Below, one piece after another: positions 32,279 through 42,144 of a DNA stretch of 64,000 nt. A program made the position numbers and the translations under genes. The stretch is taken from NCBI RefSeq assembly GCF_003669015.1, contig NZ_CP033069.1, forward strand, positions 4,784,501 to 4,848,500, given 5' to 3'. The notes beneath the pieces were generated by a model. It was not told the origin of the DNA, did not search any database, and saw only the letters and a list, made by a program, of their open reading frames with translations. Position 1 is the first letter of the stretch; each line of letters opens with the position of its first letter. Source of the DNA: Acidovorax sp. 1608163 (GTDB lineage: Bacteria; Pseudomonadota; Gammaproteobacteria; Burkholderiales; Burkholderiaceae_C).

Positions 32279-34843
32279 TCAAACCGAAGGCGCTGGCAAA
32301 GGCCCTGGCGTGGCAAACAGAAAGCCCTGGCCCAGGTGGCAGCCCAGGGCGCACAGGGCGTCGGCCTGGGCCTGGGTTTCGATGCCTTCGGCCACCACGC
32401 TCAGGCCCAGCGAGCCCGCCAGCGCCACCACGGCGCGCACCACGGCGGCACTGGCGCTGCCCTGGTTGGCGAGGGGGGCTGTGAGGGGGGCGACAAAGCT
32501 GCGGTCGATCTTGAGCGTGAGCAGCGGAAAACGGTGCAGGTACCCCAACGACGAGTAGCCGGTGCCAAAGTCGTCCAGCGCCAGCGACATGCCGTGGCTG
32601 CGCAGCTCGTTGAGCAGGTCGCAGGTGCGCTCGGGGTCGTCGATGAGTGCGCCTTCGGTGATCTCCAGGCACAGGCGCGAGGGCGGCAGGCCCGCAGCTT
32701 TCAGCATGTCCAGTAGCTGCTGGCAAAAGTGCGGGTTGCGGAAGTGGCGCGGTGCCACGTTCAGGCCCAGGTAGCCGGTGAAGTCGGTCTGGGCGGCAAT
32801 GGCCTGGCTGGCGGCGGCAAAAATCTGCCAGTCGATGGCTTCCATGCTGCCGCTGTCTTCGGCCACCTGCAAGAAGTCGGCCGGGGCCAGCAGGCCCTCG
32901 CTCGGGTGCTGCCAGCGCACCAGGGCTTCATAGCCCAGCACCTGCCCGTCCTTGAGCGACACGATGGGCTGGAAGTACGGCACAAACTGGTGCTGCTTGA
33001 GGGCCGACCACAGGGCGTTCTCGATGGTCAGCACGCGCAGGGCATCGCTGTGCAGGTGCGCGTCGTACAGCTCAAACCGGCGCCGACCATTGACCTTCGC
33101 GCGGTACATGGCGGTGTCGGCATTGCGCAGCAAATCGGTGGGGGTGGCCGCGGGCTGGTCGCACATCATGATGCCGATGCTGACGGACGCAAACAGCTGC
33201 TTGCCCTCCACCACCATGGGCTCGTCCAGCACCTGCAGCATGCGGCGCGCCAGGCGCATGGCGGCTTCCAGCGTTTGGGCGTCGCTCAACAGCACGGCGA
33301 ACTCGTCGCCCCCCACGCGGGCGATCATGTCCGAGTCGCCCAGCGTGGCCAGCAGGCGCCGCCCAATTTCTTGCAGCACCGCGTCGCCCGCATGGTGACC
33401 CATGCTTTCGTTGATGAGCTTGAAACGGTCCACGTCCACAAACATCACCGCAAAGCGGCGGTGCCCATGGCGTTGCAGGCGTGCCTGCAGCCAGGTCAGG
33501 CGCTCCAGCAGATAGCTGCGGTTGGGCAGGCCGGTCAGGGCGTCGTGCAGCCCCTGGTGCTGCAGCTGGGCCTCGACCCGCTCGCGCACAGCAATCTGCT
33601 CTTGCAGCTCGCCCGTGCGCTCGGCCACCCGCTGCGCCAGCTCGGCATTGGCCCGCTGCAGCGATTCGGTGGTGCGCCGGCGCACCAGGCTGCTGGCGAT
33701 CTGGTGCGAGACAAAGCTCAGCAGCAACCGGTCGCGGTCGGAATACGCCACGTCGGCCAGGTAGCTTTGCACGGCAATCACGCCCAGCGCCCGCCCATCG
33801 CACACCAGCGGCACGCCCAGCCAGGAGTTGGCACGCGGCCCGGCCGTCTGGAAGATGCCCTGGGCGATGAGTTCATCGGCCTCGGCCCGGCTCACCAGCA
33901 GCGGCTTGCGGGTGCGCAGCACGTATTCGGTCAGCCCCCGGCCCATGTGCCGGGTGATGCCTTTGCCGCCCTGCTCGTCCACGTAGTAGGGAAAGTGCAG
34001 CTGCTGCCCATCCTCCGACACCAGGGCGATGTAGCAGTTACGGGCGTTGATGAGGTCGCCCACGGTGTCATGCACGGCGCGGTAGAAATCGTCCATGCTG
34101 CCCATGTCGTTGGCGCGCTCGGCAATGCGGTAGAGGGCGGCCTGCAGCCGCTCGCCGCGCTGGCGGCGGGCCACCTCGGCCAGCAGGGCCTGGTTGGCCT
34201 GGGCCAGCTCGGCGGTGCCCGCCTGCACGGCCTGCTCCAGGGCCTGCTGGCTTTGCTTGCGCTGCACGGCGGTGAGCACGTGGCTGGCCACGAACTCCAG
34301 CAGCGCCTGCTCCTCCGGGCCATAGCGGTCGGGCTCGTCGTAGCTTTGCACCACCAGGGCGCCGCGCACGTGGCTGCCCTCGCGCAGGGGCACGCCCAGC
34401 CAGTCCTGCGCATTGGCGCCGCGCGCCCACAAGGGGCCGGGCACCTGCTGTGCCAGGGCCTGCATGGAGCCTCGCCGAGGCAGGCCGTCGCGCACCAGGT
34501 ACCAGGTCAGGGCCTGGGCGTAGTCGGCCATGGCTATGCGCTGGCCGCTTTGGTGCAGGTCGGGGGTGGCTTCGTCCACCATGTAGATGAAGTCCAGGCT
34601 ATCGCTGGCCTCGTCGTACAACGCCATGAACAGGTTGCGCGCGTACATGAGCGAGCCCACGATGGCATGCAACTGCTGCAGCATGTGGGGCATTTCCAGA
34701 TCGGAGCTGGACAGCTCGGAGATGGCAAACAGGGCGCGCTGCAGGCGCTCGGCCTGTTCGGCCCGGTGTACTGCGGCACGCAGACGCTCCAGTTCGCTGG
34801 AGGTCTCCTCAGAGTCTGGAAGCGGGAAGCGCGTGTCGTTCAT
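32279..34843 (-). CDS. GAF-GAF-GGDEF-EAL cyclic-di-GMP signalling protein
   Basis: 854 residues from ATG 34843. Order: helical N-terminus, GAF 1 (about 25-170), linker coiled coil (EQAVQAGTAELAQANQALL), GAF 2 (about 215-375), second coiled coil, GGDEF domain (about 430-595, motif GGDEF near 511) and EAL domain (about 600-845, EALVRW near 638, LDDFGTGYSSL, EGIETQAQ). Both catalytic motifs are intact, so it may make and degrade cyclic-di-GMP. The RxxD product-inhibition site before GGDEF is absent (GDSD there). It has no membrane segment; the GAFs would sense a cytoplasmic ligand. It converges with the AraC gene. Confidence 0.92.
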   Translation of the reverse strand: MNDTRFPLPDSEETSSELERLRAAVHRAEQAERLQRALFAISELSSSDLEMPHMLQQLHAIVGSLMYARNLFMALYDEASDSLDFIYMVDEATPDLHQSGQRIAMADYAQALTWYLVRDGLPRRGSMQALAQQVPGPLWARGANAQDWLGVPLREGSHVRGALVVQSYDEPDRYGPEEQALLEFVASHVLTAVQRKQSQQALEQAVQAGTAELAQANQALLAEVARRQRGERLQAALYRIAERANDMGSMDDFYRAVHDTVGDLINARNCYIALVSEDGQQLHFPYYVDEQGGKGITRHMGRGLTEYVLRTRKPLLVSRAEADELIAQGIFQTAGPRANSWLGVPLVCDGRALGVIAVQSYLADVAYSDRDRLLLSFVSHQIASSLVRRRTTESLQRANAELAQRVAERTGELQEQIAVRERVEAQLQHQGLHDALTGLPNRSYLLERLTWLQARLQRHGHRRFAVMFVDVDRFKLINESMGHHAGDAVLQEIGRRLLATLGDSDMIARVGGDEFAVLLSDAQTLEAAMRLARRMLQVLDEPMVVEGKQLFASVSIGIMMCDQPAATPTDLLRNADTAMYRAKVNGRRRFELYDAHLHSDALRVLTIENALWSALKQHQFVPYFQPIVSLKDGQVLGYEALVRWQHPSEGLLAPADFLQVAEDSGSMEAIDWQIFAAASQAIAAQTDFTGYLGLNVAPRHFRNPHFCQQLLDMLKAAGLPPSRLCLEITEGALIDDPERTCDLLNELRSHGMSLALDDFGTGYSSLGYLHRFPLLTLKIDRSFVAPLTAPLANQGSASAAVVRAVVALAGSLGLSVVAEGIETQAQADALCALGCHLGQGFLFATPGPLPAPSV

Positions 34844-35095
34844 GGCGGGCGGTATCCGCACATTGTTGCCCAAGCCGAGGGGGCGGATTGGCAAACGGGC
34901 CCCTGGCCGCCCCGCAACACGGCACAACGTTGCGCTGGCGCACCAGTTTTACCCGCATGGCCAGGGCTTGCAGCCCATCGCCGCAAGCCTTGCGTCAGAG
35001 TTGTAAGAAACTGTTTTTATGGCGAACGGGATGCGCTCCTGGGCCCGGGCTCTGCTTCTCGCCTGGGCCAGACAGCGCAACCGGCGGGCAATGTG

Positions 35096-35443
35096 TCACA
35101 CCTGGGGCTGGCATTCTGTGGCTGGGCTGCCCGGCCTGCGGCGGCCGTCCAGCGCCTCGGCCAGCCGGTACAGGGCACGCACCCGCCCCGGGGCAGAGGC
35201 CCCGTGCTGCGTTGGCGTGGGCACCACCTGCAGCAGCCCGGCCGACTGCAGTTGGGCGAAGGTGCGGTACACCGTGCTCAGACTCACCCGGGTGCCGCGC
35301 TCCAGCAGGCGCAGGTAGGCATCGTCCGCCCCGATGCTGGGCGCTGGCGCGGCCTGCACCACCTGCAGGATGGCGATGCGCGCCACGGTGGGCCGCTGCC
35401 CGGCCCGGCGCAGGAGTTGCAAGACGCTGTGCGACACCCGCAT
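35096..35443 (-). CDS. Minimal Fur-like regulator lacking metal sites
   Basis: 115 residues. The N-terminal winged helix is Fur-like: LQLLRRAGQRPTVARIAIL and VSLSTVYRTFAQLQSAGLL, the latter the recognition helix region. After the wing, only about 40 residues remain; the HHHDH cluster and the CxxC pairs of Fur/Zur/PerR are missing, so it should not sense metal in the usual way. Its ATG overlaps the MacB-like gene TGA (TGATG), making it the last member of a five-gene overlapping operon. It may be a repressor of this operon or a degenerate Fur. Confidence 0.72.
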   Translation of the reverse strand: MRVSHSVLQLLRRAGQRPTVARIAILQVVQAAPAPSIGADDAYLRLLERGTRVSLSTVYRTFAQLQSAGLLQVVPTPTQHGASAPGRVRALYRLAEALDGRRRPGSPATECQPQV

Positions 35444-37449
35444 CACTCCGATGCCAGGGCGACCACCGGGTCCAGCGCGGCAGCGCGGCGGGCGGGCATG
35501 TAGCCAAACACCAGGCCCGTGGCCACGGCGCAAGCAAACGCCCCCGCCATGGCCGTGACCGAGAAGATGGCGGGCACACCCGCCACCATGAGGGCCGCCC
35601 CCACCAGCAGCCCCATGGCCACGCCCGAGCCCCCACCCACCAGCGTGACGAGCACCGCCTCGGTCAGGAACTGGCGCAGGATGTCGCCCTGGCGCGCACC
35701 CGTGGCCATGCGGATGCCGATTTCGCGCGTGCGTTCGCGCACAGTCATCAGCATCACGTTCATCACGCCAATGCCGCCCACCACCAGCGAGACGGCAGCG
35801 ATGAGCCCCAGCATCAGCGTCATGGCGTTGCGCGTCTGCGCCTCGGCCTGCAGCTTGGCGGCGGGGTTGCCAATGGCAAAGTCCTCGCGCCCGTGGCGCT
35901 GCAGCAGCAAGGCGCGCATGGCCTGCTCGGCCGCCTGCACCTGGGCCACCGATGCGGCGGCCACCACGGTGTAGTCGGGCTGGGTCTGGGCACGGTACAC
36001 GCGGGCGCGGCCCGCCTGGTAAGGAATGAACACCATGTCGTCGTAGTTCTGCGCGCCCGAGTCGGCTCCGCGCTCGGCCATCACGCCAATCACCTCGAAC
36101 GGCGCGTTGCCGATGAGCAGGTGGCGGCCCAGCGGGCTGGGCGTGTCGGGGAAGAACTGCTCACTGGCCTTGTGCCCTAGCACCACCAGCGGAGCCATGT
36201 CGCGGTCTTCGGCCGCGGTGTAGTAACGGCCTTGGGCCACCTGCCAGTGGTGCACGCGGGGCATGTCTTCGCTGGCGGCAAACACGTACAGCTGGCGCTC
36301 CACGTTGGCATAGCGCACGGGCGTGGGGTCGCCAATGACAGGCATGACGGTGCCGATGTCGGGCAGCTGCGCCAGCGCCTCCAGGTCTTGCGCGGTGATC
36401 TCGCCCTGCGGCCCGCCCTCGCGCGGGTGGGTGGTGCCCAGGTACATGATGGTGGTGCCCATGGCGCCCATCTGCTCCACCACGCGCTGCTTGGCGCCCT
36501 CGCCCACCGCCATCATCACAATGACCGAAGCCACCCCGATGACGATGCCCAGCAGCGTGAGCGCCGTGCGCGTGCGGTGGATGCGCATGCCGCGCCATGC
36601 GCCTCGGGCGGCCTCGGCCAGCTCGGCCCACAGCGCGCCTGCTCTGGCGGATTCACTATTATTTTGATAGCTGCTAGCGCTTATTCCTTGGGCGCTAGAG
36701 GCCAATTTGTCTTCAAACCCCAGCACTGGGGCAGGCGCACCGCTGTCGGCCACGATCTGCCCGTCGCGGATTTCGATGACGCGGCGCGCCTGGGCAGCCA
36801 CCTCGCGGTCGTGGGTGATGAGCACGATGGTGTGGCCTGCGTCGGCCAGCTCGTGCAGCAGCGCCATCACCTCGGCACCGCTGTGGGTGTCCAGCGCGCC
36901 CGTGGGCTCGTCGGCCAGGATGATGCGCCCGCCGTTCATCAGCGCCCGCGCAATCGACACGCGCTGCTGCTGCCCGCCCGAGAGCTGCGTGGGCCGCAGG
37001 TGCTGCTTGCCCGCCAGGCCCAGGCGGCTGAGCAGCGCACTGGCGCGCTGGGCCCGCTCGCTGCGTGGCAGGCCCGCGTACACGGCGGGCACCTCCACGT
37101 TTTCGCGGGCAGATTCAGAGCGGATGAGGTGGTAGCCCTGGAAGACAAAGCCAAACGCCTCGCGCCGCAGCCAGGCCAATGCGTCGGGGCCCAGGCCCGC
37201 CACGTCCTGCCCCTGAAAGAGGTACTGACCGCTGCTGGGCCGGTCCAGGCAGCCCAGCAGGTTCATGAGCGTGGACTTGCCCGAGCCCGACGCCCCCACA
37301 ATGGCCACGAACTCGCCCGCGTGGATGCGCAGCGACACGCCGCGCAGCACCTCCACCTCGGGCTGCTCGCCCCCGCCGTAGCGGCGGCGCACGCCGCGCA
37401 GCTCGATCAGCGGGGCCGCACTGTGGGTGGCATCCACGGGCCCACTCAC
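35443..37449 (-). CDS. MacB-like ABC exporter (ATPase-permease fusion)
   Basis: 668 residues, MacB length. The ATPase domain (1-235) has [24 protein letters not shown] and [12 protein letters not shown] linker is followed by TM1 (about 287-310), a large periplasmic domain and three C-terminal membrane segments ([17 protein letters not shown] on). With a MacA-like partner and TolC it would expel a periplasmic substrate; PvdT of the PvdRT pyoverdine recycler belongs here. Linker residues 246-266 are encoded by a dispersed palindromic repeat (36653-36714), an unusual in-frame insertion. It overlaps the MacA gene by 4 bases. Confidence 0.9.
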   Translation of the reverse strand: MSGPVDATHSAAPLIELRGVRRRYGGGEQPEVEVLRGVSLRIHAGEFVAIVGASGSGKSTLMNLLGCLDRPSSGQYLFQGQDVAGLGPDALAWLRREAFGFVFQGYHLIRSESARENVEVPAVYAGLPRSERAQRASALLSRLGLAGKQHLRPTQLSGGQQQRVSIARALMNGGRIILADEPTGALDTHSGAEVMALLHELADAGHTIVLITHDREVAAQARRVIEIRDGQIVADSGAPAPVLGFEDKLASSAQGISASSYQNNSESARAGALWAELAEAARGAWRGMRIHRTRTALTLLGIVIGVASVIVMMAVGEGAKQRVVEQMGAMGTTIMYLGTTHPREGGPQGEITAQDLEALAQLPDIGTVMPVIGDPTPVRYANVERQLYVFAASEDMPRVHHWQVAQGRYYTAAEDRDMAPLVVLGHKASEQFFPDTPSPLGRHLLIGNAPFEVIGVMAERGADSGAQNYDDMVFIPYQAGRARVYRAQTQPDYTVVAAASVAQVQAAEQAMRALLLQRHGREDFAIGNPAAKLQAEAQTRNAMTLMLGLIAAVSLVVGGIGVMNVMLMTVRERTREIGIRMATGARQGDILRQFLTEAVLVTLVGGGSGVAMGLLVGAALMVAGVPAIFSVTAMAGAFACAVATGLVFGYMPARRAAALDPVVALASE
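36653..36714. repeat. Dispersed palindromic repeat, copy E, inside macB-like coding sequence
   Basis: TTTTGATAGCTGCTAGCGCT, TATTCCTTGGGCGCTAGAGGCC and AT-rich ends: one of the best-preserved copies, yet within an open reading frame. It contributes about 21 linker residues ([19 protein letters not shown] region) between the ATPase and the first membrane segment and keeps the frame. Confidence 0.8.
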
Positions 37450-38678
37450 AGCTTGAACCTTTGCGGCCCGCTGCGCGCGGGGCGCTCGCCCGTCACCAGC
37501 CGCTCGCCCTCTTGCAGGCCGCTGCGCACCTCGGCCAGGTGGCGGTTCTTCACGGCCACCTGCACAGGGCGGGTTTCGATCTGCCCATCAGCGCGCAGCA
37601 CGCGGGCACTGTGCGTGGGGCCGTCGGCTGTGGGCAATGCCCCAGCGGACGAGGCCTGTGCAGGCAAGGGCTGCAACGCCGCCAGCGGCACGGCCAGCAC
37701 GCCCTGCGCCTGGGCGGTGATGAAGCTCGTCTGCGCGGTCATCTGCGGCATCAGCTCGCCGTCGGCGTTGTCCACATCAAACAGCACGGTGTATGAAACC
37801 GCCTTGCTCGCCGCCGCCTGTGCCCCTGCGCCGCCAGCGGCCTTGGCCTCGGGCGTGGGGGGGGCGGGCAGCAGCTGGCGCACGCGGCTGTGCCAGCGCC
37901 GGGCCGTGGCATCGGTCTGGCCACCCAGGGTGGTGAAGTACACCGGCATGCCCACCTTCAGGCGGCGGATGTCGGCCTCCGACACCTCGGTCCACACCGT
38001 CATGGTGGTCAGGTCGGCAATGCGCAGGATGTTGGGCGTCTGGTAGGTGGCGTTCAGCGTCTGCCCCTCGCGCGCCTCCAGCGCCACCACCGTGCCCGCC
38101 ATGGGCGCGTAGATGCGGGTGTAGCCCAGCCGCGCCTCGTCGGCCTTCAGGCTGGCCTGGGTCTGCTCGATCTGGGCCTTGAGGTGGTCGATGCGCGCGG
38201 CGGCCGATGCCAGCGTAGCCTCAGCCCCTTGCAAGTCGTTGAGCGTGGTGGCGCCCAGCGGCTGCAGTGCCTGCTGGCGTGCGTGCTGGCGCTGGGCCAG
38301 CAGGTGCTGGGCCTGCTGCTCGGCCAGCTGGGCGCGCAGCCCGGCCAGCGCGGCGCGGGCGCCATCCACCGTGGCCTGCTGCACGCTGGGGTCAATCTCC
38401 ACCAGCAACTGGCCCTTCTTCACCTCGGCCCCGGGCTGCACCAGCAGGCGCAGCACCTGGCCCGACACCTGTGCGCCTACGTCCACGTAACGCTGCGGCT
38501 GCAGCGTGCCAATGGCGGCCACGCTGGCTTCAATGTCGGCACGCGCCACGGGGGTGGTGTCGTACAGCACATCGGGCTGCTGCGCCCACCACGCAGCGGC
38601 GCTGCCCAGCACGGCGGCTGCGGCCAGCCCCAACGCGGCGCGGCGCACCCAGGGTCTGCTCGGTAAGCCCATGCCCAT
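37446..38678 (-). CDS. MacA-like periplasmic adaptor (membrane fusion protein)
   Basis: 410 residues. An N-terminal membrane anchor ([17 protein letters not shown]), lipoyl half-motifs ([19 protein letters not shown] and [20 protein letters not shown]), a coiled-coil hairpin between them, and a beta-barrel domain ([18 protein letters not shown]) define an RND/MacA-type adaptor. It bridges the MacB-like pump and an outer-membrane channel not encoded here. Start and stop overlap both neighbours (1 and 4 bases). An Ala/Gly-rich insert (about 275-295) is unusual. Confidence 0.9.
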   Translation of the reverse strand: MGMGLPSRPWVRRAALGLAAAAVLGSAAAWWAQQPDVLYDTTPVARADIEASVAAIGTLQPQRYVDVGAQVSGQVLRLLVQPGAEVKKGQLLVEIDPSVQQATVDGARAALAGLRAQLAEQQAQHLLAQRQHARQQALQPLGATTLNDLQGAEATLASAAARIDHLKAQIEQTQASLKADEARLGYTRIYAPMAGTVVALEAREGQTLNATYQTPNILRIADLTTMTVWTEVSEADIRRLKVGMPVYFTTLGGQTDATARRWHSRVRQLLPAPPTPEAKAAGGAGAQAAASKAVSYTVLFDVDNADGELMPQMTAQTSFITAQAQGVLAVPLAALQPLPAQASSAGALPTADGPTHSARVLRADGQIETRPVQVAVKNRHLAEVRSGLQEGERLVTGERPARSGPQRFKL

Positions 38679-39358
38679 CAGCGCACCACCTCAAAGCTGA
38701 GCGTGGCGGTGTGGCGCACCTCCTCGTACTTGGTGCCATCCACCATGGCCGAGCCGTTGATGCGGGCCGAGACCTCCAGCACATACAGGCCTGCAAACGG
38801 CGTCTCCAGTTGCACGGTGCCATCGGCCGCCGGGGTGAGCGTGCGGCTCCAGCCCGCGCTGGTGTCCACGTTCACGCGCGTGGCGGCCACGGTCTGGCCC
38901 TTCCACACCAGCTTGAAGGTGTTGCCACCGGGGGTGGTGGGCACCAGCTCCAGCTCGTTATGGGCCTTGGTTTCCTGGCGGCCCAGCTTGGCCTGGTAGG
39001 AGGTGAGCACGCCATTGGCACTGGCGTGGCGCGCTTGCAGGCGCAGGTCGGGCAGCGCCACACCCACGCGGCCCTGGGGGCGTGGCACACGGATGGAGGC
39101 GGCCTGCACCGTGGCCTCCAGCGGCTGCGCATCGCCTTGCAGGGCGCGCACGGCTTGCAGCGGCGGCAGGCTGGGGGCGGGCTGCGCCACCGTGCCTGCC
39201 AGGGCTTGCGCGCCATCGGCATGGGGTTGCAGCCACAGGGCATCGGCCTGTGCTGCCAAGGGTGTCAGGCACACCCAGCCTGTCAGGCACCAAGCCGCTC
39301 GCGCGGCCACGGCGCGGGTGATCCAGTGGGTCATGGCAGTCAAGCTCCTGCGCGCCAT
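38678..39358 (-). CDS. Periplasmic DUF4198-like protein
   Basis: 226 residues with a signal peptide (cleavage near AAQADA). The start ATG 39358 overlaps the receptor TGA (TGATG); ATG 39334 with AGGAG is an alternative that gives a more normal signal peptide. The mature part begins ALWLQPHADGAQAL and ends in Ig-like beta sequence (ETPFAGLYVLEVSARI, RHTATLSFEV). This resembles DUF4198, periplasmic proteins often found beside TonB receptors. A role in handling the imported ligand between receptor and pump is inferred from the operon only. Confidence 0.7.
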   Translation of the reverse strand: MARRSLTAMTHWITRAVAARAAWCLTGWVCLTPLAAQADALWLQPHADGAQALAGTVAQPAPSLPPLQAVRALQGDAQPLEATVQAASIRVPRPQGRVGVALPDLRLQARHASANGVLTSYQAKLGRQETKAHNELELVPTTPGGNTFKLVWKGQTVAATRVNVDTSAGWSRTLTPAADGTVQLETPFAGLYVLEVSARINGSAMVDGTKYEEVRHTATLSFEVVR

Positions 39359-41832
39359 CAGAACCGCACGTCCACACCCAGGCGCAGGTTGCGCGGGGCG
39401 CCGTAGTACGAGTTGCCCGTGGTGGCGTAGTAGCTCTTGTCAAACGCGTTGTAGAGGTTGGCACTGAGCGTGACGCTGGAGGTGACGGCGTAGCGCACCA
39501 TCAGGTCCACCACCGCGTAGGCGGGCTGGGTGTTGCGCACCTTGAGCGGGCCCTGGTCCTCCGCGTAAATTGCGCTTTGCCAGCGCAGGCCGCCGCCCAC
39601 CGTCAGGCCCTTGCCCACGCCCGCGATGCGGTAGCTGGTGAACAGCTTGGCGGTGGTTTGCGGCACGTTGGTCAACAGCCGATTGCGCAGCCGGTCGTGC
39701 GTGATGTTGCGGGCCACGCTGGCGGCCAGTTGCCAGCCGGGTCGCAGCGCGCCCGAGGCCTCCACCTCCACCCCGCGCGTGCTGGTGCCCGACACCGCTT
39801 CGTAGGCCTGCGAGCCATCGGGCGCAAAAGCGTTGGGAATGGCCACGGCCAGGTTGTCCTGCCGCGCCTTGTACACCGAGGCGCCCAGGTTGAGCTTGTC
39901 GCCCCAGAACGCGCCCTTGGCCCCCAGCTCAAAGCTGTCGCCCGTTTGCGGGTCCAGATAGGCGCCGCTCACGGTGCGGTTGCTTTGCGGCTTGAAGATG
40001 CTGGTGTAGTTGGCATAGGCCGACCAGTGCGCGCCCAGGTCCACCACCAGGCCCAGGTAGGGCGTGACCTCGCCCGACTCGGACCGGTCGGTGATGTCGA
40101 TGCTGCCGGTGCTGTAGGTCAGGTCGGTCTTGTAGCGGCTCCAGTCCGTCACGCGCGCCCCGGCCAGCACGGCCACGCCGTCCATGGGCTTGAGGCGGGT
40201 GGTGGCAAAGGCGCTGTTCATGCGCTCGTCCGATTGGTAGTGGCCCACGCTGGGGTTGTTGGGCGCAGCGGGGCTGTTGCCGTCCCATGTGTAGATGTTG
40301 GGCACCGCGCTGCTCCAGTTGTCGTGCCACCAGTTGGTGTACGTGGGGTCGCTGAAGGTGGTGCGGCTCATCTGCGCGCCCAGGGCCAGGTCGTGCGTGC
40401 GGCCCAGCAGCGTGTAGGTGCCGGTGGCCTGCACGTCCAGGCTGTCTTGGGTGGGCTTGGCCGTCCAGCGGCCCGCCCAGATGGTGACGCCCGCCCCCGT
40501 GGCCCGGTCGGGGTTGCCGCCGCTGGCGTAGCCCACCAGTTCGTCGTAGTGGCTTTGCGTGCGGCTGGCCGTGGCGCGCAGTTGCCAGTCACCCGCCAGG
40601 CGGTGCTCCAGCGTGGCAAACACGCTGTTGTTGTGCCGCTCTGAATATGCCCAGCTGGGCGCGGCCGAGGCCGAACGGCTCCACTGCGTGCGCGTGCCAT
40701 CGGCGTAGTAGGCGGGCAGGCCGCCGCGCGCGTGGCCCGTGGCATCGTGGTTTTGCAGCGATGCGCCCGCGCGCAGCAGCGTGCCCGGCGCCAGGTCGGC
40801 CTCCAGCACGCCGTACAGCAGCTGCTTGCGCTCATTCAGCCGGTCGATGTACGAGTCGTTGTCTTGCGCTGCTGCCACCAGCCGCCCACGCAGCGTGCCC
40901 GCTTCGTTCAGCGGGCCGCCCACATCGGCCTCCAGGCGGCGCAGGTTCCACGAGCCCGCCTCGGCCTTCACCTGGGCCTGAAAATCTTGCGTGGGCCGCT
41001 TGCGGATCAGGTTGATGGCGGCCGCCGGCGTACCCAGGCCGTTCATCAGGCCCGAGGCCCCGCGCACCACTTCCACCCGGTCGAACATGGCCATGTCGTT
41101 GGTCTGGAAGATGGAGCTGTAGTTGGAGTCAAGCTGGCGCACGCCATCGACCATATAGGTGTCCACCTCAAAGCCGCGCGAGTAGATGGGCGATGAGTCC
41201 GACCCCGCATTGCCCGCCTGGCTCACCACCAGCCCGGCCGTCTGCGCCGCCACATCGGCCAGCTGGGTCAGGCCCTGGTCTTCCATGCGCTGGCGCGTGA
41301 TGACGCTGACGGACTGCGGCGTCTCGCGCAGGCTCAAGCCCAGCGGCGTGGCCGTGCCCGATTGGGCGGTGGTGTACGAGCCGGTGTGCTCCGTCAGCGG
41401 GCCATGCTCAGCCTGCGCCTGCACGCGCACCTCGGCCAGCGCCACACCCGCAGCAGCGGCACCCGAAGCCCCGGCAGCCGGGTCGCGCTGCACCGTGACC
41501 AGGCTGCCCTCGATCACTGCCACCAGCCCAGTGCCTGCCAGCAACCGCTCCAGCGCCTGCCGCGCCGTGAACGTGCCCTGCACCGCAGGCGCCTGGCGGC
41601 CCTGCACCAGCGCAGGCTGCACCACCAATTCCAGCCGCGCCTGGCGGGCCAGGTCGTTCAAGGCATGGGCCAGAGGCTGCGCCGCAATCTGCACCGGCAG
41701 CGCCGCCGTGGTGGCGGCGTTGGACGCGGGTGCTGGATTAGGCGCAGGGGTCTGGGCCTGCGCAGCCAAAGCATTCAGGGCCAACCAGGCCGCCAGGGCC
41801 AGGGGTGCAGGGCGGGGGCAAAGGCTGCGCAT
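39358..41832 (-). CDS. TonB-dependent siderophore receptor with STN signalling domain
   Basis: 824 residues from ATG 41832 (AGGGA upstream; earlier in-frame ATGs lack a site). Signal peptide ending ALAAQAQ, STN domain (about 40-110, LPVQIAAQPLAHALNDLARQ, LERLLAGTGL), plug (about 150-290, ETPQSVSVITRQRMEDQGL, VEVVRGASGLMNGLG) and a 22-strand barrel ending in the outer-membrane Phe (LGVDVRF). This is the FpvA/FoxA/FhuE class: it imports a ferric siderophore and, through STN, signals to a FecR-type anti-sigma factor. The matching FecIR genes lie 1.4 kb upstream, beyond three small plus-strand genes. Confidence 0.93.
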   Translation of the reverse strand: MRSLCPRPAPLALAAWLALNALAAQAQTPAPNPAPASNAATTAALPVQIAAQPLAHALNDLARQARLELVVQPALVQGRQAPAVQGTFTARQALERLLAGTGLVAVIEGSLVTVQRDPAAGASGAAAAGVALAEVRVQAQAEHGPLTEHTGSYTTAQSGTATPLGLSLRETPQSVSVITRQRMEDQGLTQLADVAAQTAGLVVSQAGNAGSDSSPIYSRGFEVDTYMVDGVRQLDSNYSSIFQTNDMAMFDRVEVVRGASGLMNGLGTPAAAINLIRKRPTQDFQAQVKAEAGSWNLRRLEADVGGPLNEAGTLRGRLVAAAQDNDSYIDRLNERKQLLYGVLEADLAPGTLLRAGASLQNHDATGHARGGLPAYYADGTRTQWSRSASAAPSWAYSERHNNSVFATLEHRLAGDWQLRATASRTQSHYDELVGYASGGNPDRATGAGVTIWAGRWTAKPTQDSLDVQATGTYTLLGRTHDLALGAQMSRTTFSDPTYTNWWHDNWSSAVPNIYTWDGNSPAAPNNPSVGHYQSDERMNSAFATTRLKPMDGVAVLAGARVTDWSRYKTDLTYSTGSIDITDRSESGEVTPYLGLVVDLGAHWSAYANYTSIFKPQSNRTVSGAYLDPQTGDSFELGAKGAFWGDKLNLGASVYKARQDNLAVAIPNAFAPDGSQAYEAVSGTSTRGVEVEASGALRPGWQLAASVARNITHDRLRNRLLTNVPQTTAKLFTSYRIAGVGKGLTVGGGLRWQSAIYAEDQGPLKVRNTQPAYAVVDLMVRYAVTSSVTLSANLYNAFDKSYYATTGNSYYGAPRNLRLGVDVRF

Positions 41833-42144
41833 GGACGGAAATTCCCTCGGGTGTGAGTGCATGGTGAACATTGCGAACAAGAAGTGTTCTCATGTAGACG
41901 CAGCACTTTGCGCGCCCCCTAGGTCGGTGGGGAAAAATTTTTTAGGCGGGGATTTTTGTGCGGTTGCCCCTTGCGCTTGAGGGCCTGAGTGACACCGCAC
42001 GGGTTTGGTCAGCCGAAGGGAGTTCACGTTGCCCACACCAGCCAGTCAACCCGCAGAGTTCTTCGTCTCTGTTTCCTGTGAGGCAGAATTCGGCCAACAG
42101 CTGACGTTCCCAATCCTCTGTCAACTCTCCCCTACACAAACAGT
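41833..42144. other. Intergenic region upstream of receptor and immunity-like genes
   Basis: It holds the divergent promoters of the TonB receptor and the gene at 42145. GAACA-AGAAG-TGTTC (41875-41889) is a short inverted repeat near the receptor start. No match to a consensus Fur box was found by eye. Around 41935-41960 the sequence is AT-rich (AAAAATTTTTTAGG). Confidence 0.4.

Noticed and set aside
32729..35503. 924-codon plus-strand frame opposite the GGDEF-EAL gene
   Set aside because: Composition is His/Gln/Val/Gly-rich shadow sequence; the minus strand encodes recognisable GAF, GGDEF and EAL domains.
41942..42139. 65-codon minus-strand frame upstream of the immunity-like genes
   Set aside because: No start signal or similarity; lies in the divergent promoter region.
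41833..42144. Fur box upstream of the TonB receptor
   Set aside because: No stretch close to GATAATGATAATCATTATC by eye; only a short GAACA/TGTTC repeat.
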